Below, piece by piece: positions 61,303 to 64,000 of a stretch of 64,000 nt of DNA (the first letter of the stretch is position 1; each line of letters opens with the position of its first letter). The notes below the pieces were generated by a model, which had not been told where the DNA came from, searched no databases, and worked only from the letters and a program-made list of their open reading frames with translations. Origin of the DNA: Macrosteles quadrilineatus (taxonomy: Eukaryota > Arthropoda > Insecta > Hemiptera > Cicadellidae); assembly GCF_028750875.1 (NCBI RefSeq), contig NW_026542966.1:19929-83928 (forward strand), given 5' to 3'. The position numbers and the translations under genes are program-made.

Positions 61303-64000
61303 ACGAGTGTGTACAAGGGTGTACAGGTTTGTACAATGTTGTACAAGTGTACAAGTTTGTACAAAGTTGTACAAGTTTGTACAAGTGTGTACAAGGTTGT
61401 ACAATTGTGTACAAGGCTGTACAAGTGTGTACAAGGTTGTACAAGTGTGTACAAGGTTGTACAATTGTGTACAAGGCTGTACAAGTGTGTACAAGGTTGT
61501 ACAATTTTGTACAAGGCTGTACAAGTGTGTACAAGGTTGTACAAGTGTGTACAAGGCTGTACAATTGTGTACAAGGTTGTACAAGTGTGTACAAGGTTGT
61601 ACAAGTGTGTACAAGGTTGTACAATTGTGTACAAGGCTGTACAAGTGTGTACAAGGTTGTACAAGTGTGTACAAGGTTGTACAAGTGTGTACAAGGTTGT
61701 ACAATTGTGTACAAGGTTGTACAAGTGTGTACAAGGTTGTACAAGTGTGTACAAGGGTGTACAAGTGTGTACAAGGTTGTACAAGTGTGTACAAGCTTTT
61801 ACAAGTGTGTACAAGGGTGTACAAGTGTGTACAAGTTTGTACAAGTTTGTACAAGGTTGTACAAGTGTGTACAAGGTTATACAATTGTGTACAAGGTTGT
61901 ACAAGTGTGTACAAGGTTGTACAAGTGTGTACAAGCTTTTACAAGTGTGTACAAGGGTGTACAAGTGTGTACAAGTTTGTACAAGTTTGTACAAGGTTGT
62001 ACAAGTGTGTACAAGGTTGTACCAGTGTGTACAAGGTTGTACAAGTGTGTACAAGGTTGTACAAGTGTGTACAAGTTTTTAAATTGTGTACATGGGTGTA
62101 CAATTGTGTACAAGAATGTACAAGTGTGTACAAGGTTGTACAAGTGTGTACAAGGTTGTAACAGGGGGTACAAGGTTGTACAAGTGTGTACAAGGTTGTA
62201 CAAGTGTGTACAAGGGTGTACAGGTTTGTACAATGTTGTACAAGTGTACAAGTTTGTACAAGGTTGTACAAGTGTGTACAAGGGTGTACAAGTGTGTACA
62301 AGCTTGTACAAGTTTGTACAAGGGTGTACAGGTTTGTACAAGGTTGTACAAGTGTGTACAAGGGTGTACAAATGTGTACAAGGATGAAAAGGTTGTACAA
62401 GTTTGTACAAGTTTGTACAAGGTTGTACAAGTGTGTACAAGGTTGTACAAGTGTGTACAAGGTTGTACAAGTGTGTACAAGGTTGTACAAGTGTGTACAA
62501 CTTGTACAAGTGTGTACAAGCTTGTACAAGTGTGTACAAGGTTGTACAAGTGTGTACAAGGTTGTACAAGTTTGTACAAGGTTGTACAAGTGTGTACAAG
62601 TTTGTACAAGTGTGTACAAGTTTGTACAAGGTTGTACAAATGTGTACAAGGGTGTACAAAAATGTACAAGGGTGCACAAGTTTGAACAAGGGTGTACAAG
62701 TGTGTACAAGCTTGTACAAGTGTGTACAAGCTTGTACAAGTGTGTACAAGGGTGTACAGGTTTGTACAAGGTTGTACAAGTGTGTACAAGGGTGTACAAG
62801 TATGTACAATAATGTACAAGTTTGTACAAGTGTGTACAAGTTTGTAAAAGGTTGTACAAGTGTGTACAAGGGTGTACAAGTGTGTACAAGGTTGTACAAG
62901 TGTGTACAAGCTTGTACAAGTGTGTACAAGGGTGTACAAGTGTGTACAAGGTTGTACAAGTTTTTACATGGTTGTACAAGTGTGTAAAAGGTTGTACAAG
63001 TGTGTACAAGGTTGTACAAGTTTTTACAAGGTTGTACAAGTGTGTACAAGGTTGTACAAGTGTGTACAAGGTTGTACAAGTGTGTACAAGGTTGTACAAG
63101 TGTGTACAAGGTTGTACAAGTGTGTACAAGGTTGTACAAGTGTGTACAAGGTTGTACAAGTGTGTACAAGGTTGTACAAGTGTGTACAAGGTTGTACAAG
63201 TGTGTACAAGGTTGTACAAGTGTGTACAAGGTTGTACAAGTGTGTACAAGGTTGTACAAGTGTGTACAAGGTTGTACAAGTGTGTACAAGGTTGTACAAG
63301 TGTGTAAAAGGTTGTACAAGTGTGTACAAGGTTGTACAAGTGTGTACAAGGGTGTACAAGTGTGTACAAGGTTGTACAAGTTTTTACAAGGTTGTACAAG
63401 TGTGTACAAGGGTGTAAAATCGTGTACAAGGATGTACAAGTTTGTACAAGTTTGTACAAGGTTGTACAAGTGTGTACAAGGATGTACAAGTTTGTACAAG
63501 TTTGTACAAGTTTGTACAAGTTTGTACAAGTTTTTACAAGTTTGTACAAGGTTGTACAAGTGTGTACAAGGATGTACAAGTTTGTACAAGGGTGTACAAG
63601 TGTGTACGATAAGTAAAAGTGTGTACAAGGGTGTACAAGGTTGTACAAGTGTGTACAAGGTTGTACAATTGTGTACAAGGCTGTACAACTGTGTACAAGG
63701 TTGTACAATTGTGTACAAGGCTGTACAAGTGTGTACAAGGTTGTACAAGTGTGTACAAGGTTGTACAAGTGTGTACAAGGTTGTACAAGTGTGTACAAGG
63801 TTGTACAAGTGTGTACAAGTTTTTAAATTTTGTACATGGGTGTACAATTGTGTACAAGGCTGTACAAGTGTGTACAAGGTTGTACAAGTGTGTACAAGGT
63901 TGTAACAGGGGGTACAAGGTTGTACAAGTGTGTACAAGGTTGTACAAGTGTGTTCAAGGGTGTACAGGTTTGTACAATGTTGTACAAGTGTGTACAAGTT
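61303..64000 (+). repeat. 2,910-bp higher-order repeat, copy 2, cut by the window end
   Basis: Over the 2.7 kb present I saw only a handful of substitutions against copy 1: gtacgag at 61303, aagaatg at ~62113, aaattttg at ~63832 and one base near 63879. No length change was seen. The last ~210 bp of the unit lie outside the window, and more copies may follow. Confidence 0.9.

Larger units (their letters stand above)
1..64000. repeat. Satellite DNA array, 10-bp unit TGTACAAGNN, 20-bp consensus dimer
   Basis: Every line of the window is built from decamers beginning TGTACAA. The commonest order is tgtacaaggt followed by tgtacaagtg. Frequent variant decamers are tgtacaaggc, tgtacaaggg, tgtacaagga, tgtacaagtt, tgtacaagct, tgtacaattg, tgtacaatcg and tgtacaggtt. 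Each unit carries the 6-bp palindrome TGTACA, and in half of them the 8-bp palindrome TTGTACAA. The repeat strand is G-rich over C (6:2 per dimer) and the consensus has no CpG. No stretch of even 60 bp of unrelated sequence was found. What it does is unknown: large arrays like this in eukaryotes are usually heterochromatic and may serve as centromeric or subtelomeric DNA, but nothing here decides that. The family is not one I recognise by name. The array continues past both window ends. Confidence 0.98.
35192..64000 (+). repeat. Forward-oriented arm of the satellite (right)
   Basis: From about 35192 the top strand again reads TGTACAAGG/TGTACAAGTG to the end of the window. The first part (to ~38.4 kb) repeats the landmark spacing seen at 19.6-22.8 kb. 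From 40.25 kb the arm is a nest of direct duplications with periods 7,241, 3,790, 2,910 and 897 bp. L1 is absent between 47931 and 60697, while L3 cassettes are frequent from 42978 onward, so this arm has been amplified from a different local template than the left arm. Confidence 0.95.

Noticed and set aside
1..64000. CRISPR array (regular short repeats)
   Set aside because: There are no unique spacers; the intervals are themselves repeat units, and no cas-like genes are present.
1..64000. Telomeric repeat
   Set aside because: The unit TGTACAAGNN does not resemble the TTAGGG/TTTAGGG class, and orientation flips within the window. A subtelomeric or centromeric location remains possible but is unsupported.
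1..64000. tRNA, rRNA or other structured RNA genes
   Set aside because: No sequence departs from the decamer pattern long enough to hold one.
1..64000. Assembly or synthetic artefact as explanation for the whole window
   Set aside because: Ordered rare variants, graded divergence between copies and unit-sized indels fit a real evolving satellite. Only particular joins (29366, 35192, 23471, 25451) and exact copy number remain open to assembly error.

Overview
The whole 64-kb window is one satellite-DNA array. I see no gene, RNA gene, mobile element or unique sequence in it. The basic unit is a decamer of the form TGTACAAGNN. Two decamers usually alternate to give the 20-bp consensus tgtacaaggttgtacaagtg (40% GC, G:C = 6:2 on the repeat strand, no CpG). 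About ten common decamer variants, such as endings ggc, ggg, gga, gtt, gct or TGTACAATTG and TGTACAATCG, are arranged in long, copied orders. The sequence is therefore a hierarchy of higher-order repeats (HORs) rather than a simple microsatellite. An uninterrupted array of this size, with kilobase HORs and large near-identical segmental duplications, is typical of eukaryotic satellite DNA from a long-read assembly. Species and chromosomal position (centromere, subtelomere or arm) cannot be told from the sequence.

Layout. 1-29365: forward orientation, with a mixed block (1-5.58 kb), three copies of a ~3.2/2.96-kb HOR (5.58-15.2 kb), two copies of a ~4.58-kb HOR (17.2-25.45 kb), a small scrambled spot (25.45 kb), and a 1,429-bp tandem pair (26.4-29.15 kb). 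29366-35191: the same satellite in reverse orientation. Its landmark order matches the reverse complement of about 20.06-25.81 kb. 35192-64000: forward again. It starts with a block resembling 19.6-22.8 kb, so the region around 35.46 kb is a large imperfect palindrome. Nested, increasingly similar duplications follow: 7.24-7.31 kb (40.25-54.80), 3,790 bp (52.87-60.45), 2,910 bp (58.39 to the window end) and an 897-bp pair of A/T-containing cassettes inside them.

Three rare landmark motifs allow the copies to be aligned by eye. L1 contains cgataagtaaaag, L2 contains cgatgtgtaaaag, and L3 contains tttttaaattgtgtacat. L1 and L2 are 209 bp apart in ten places. Every length difference I measured between HOR copies is a multiple of 10 bp (10, 20, 30, 50, 70, 100), apart from one 2-bp change at a T-run. 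This points to slippage or unequal exchange in register with the decamer.

The very long open reading frames on both strands are artefacts. The consensus has no stop codon in any of six frames, and because 20 is not divisible by 3, every frame of a strand reads the same 20-residue peptide. No coding sequence is annotated.
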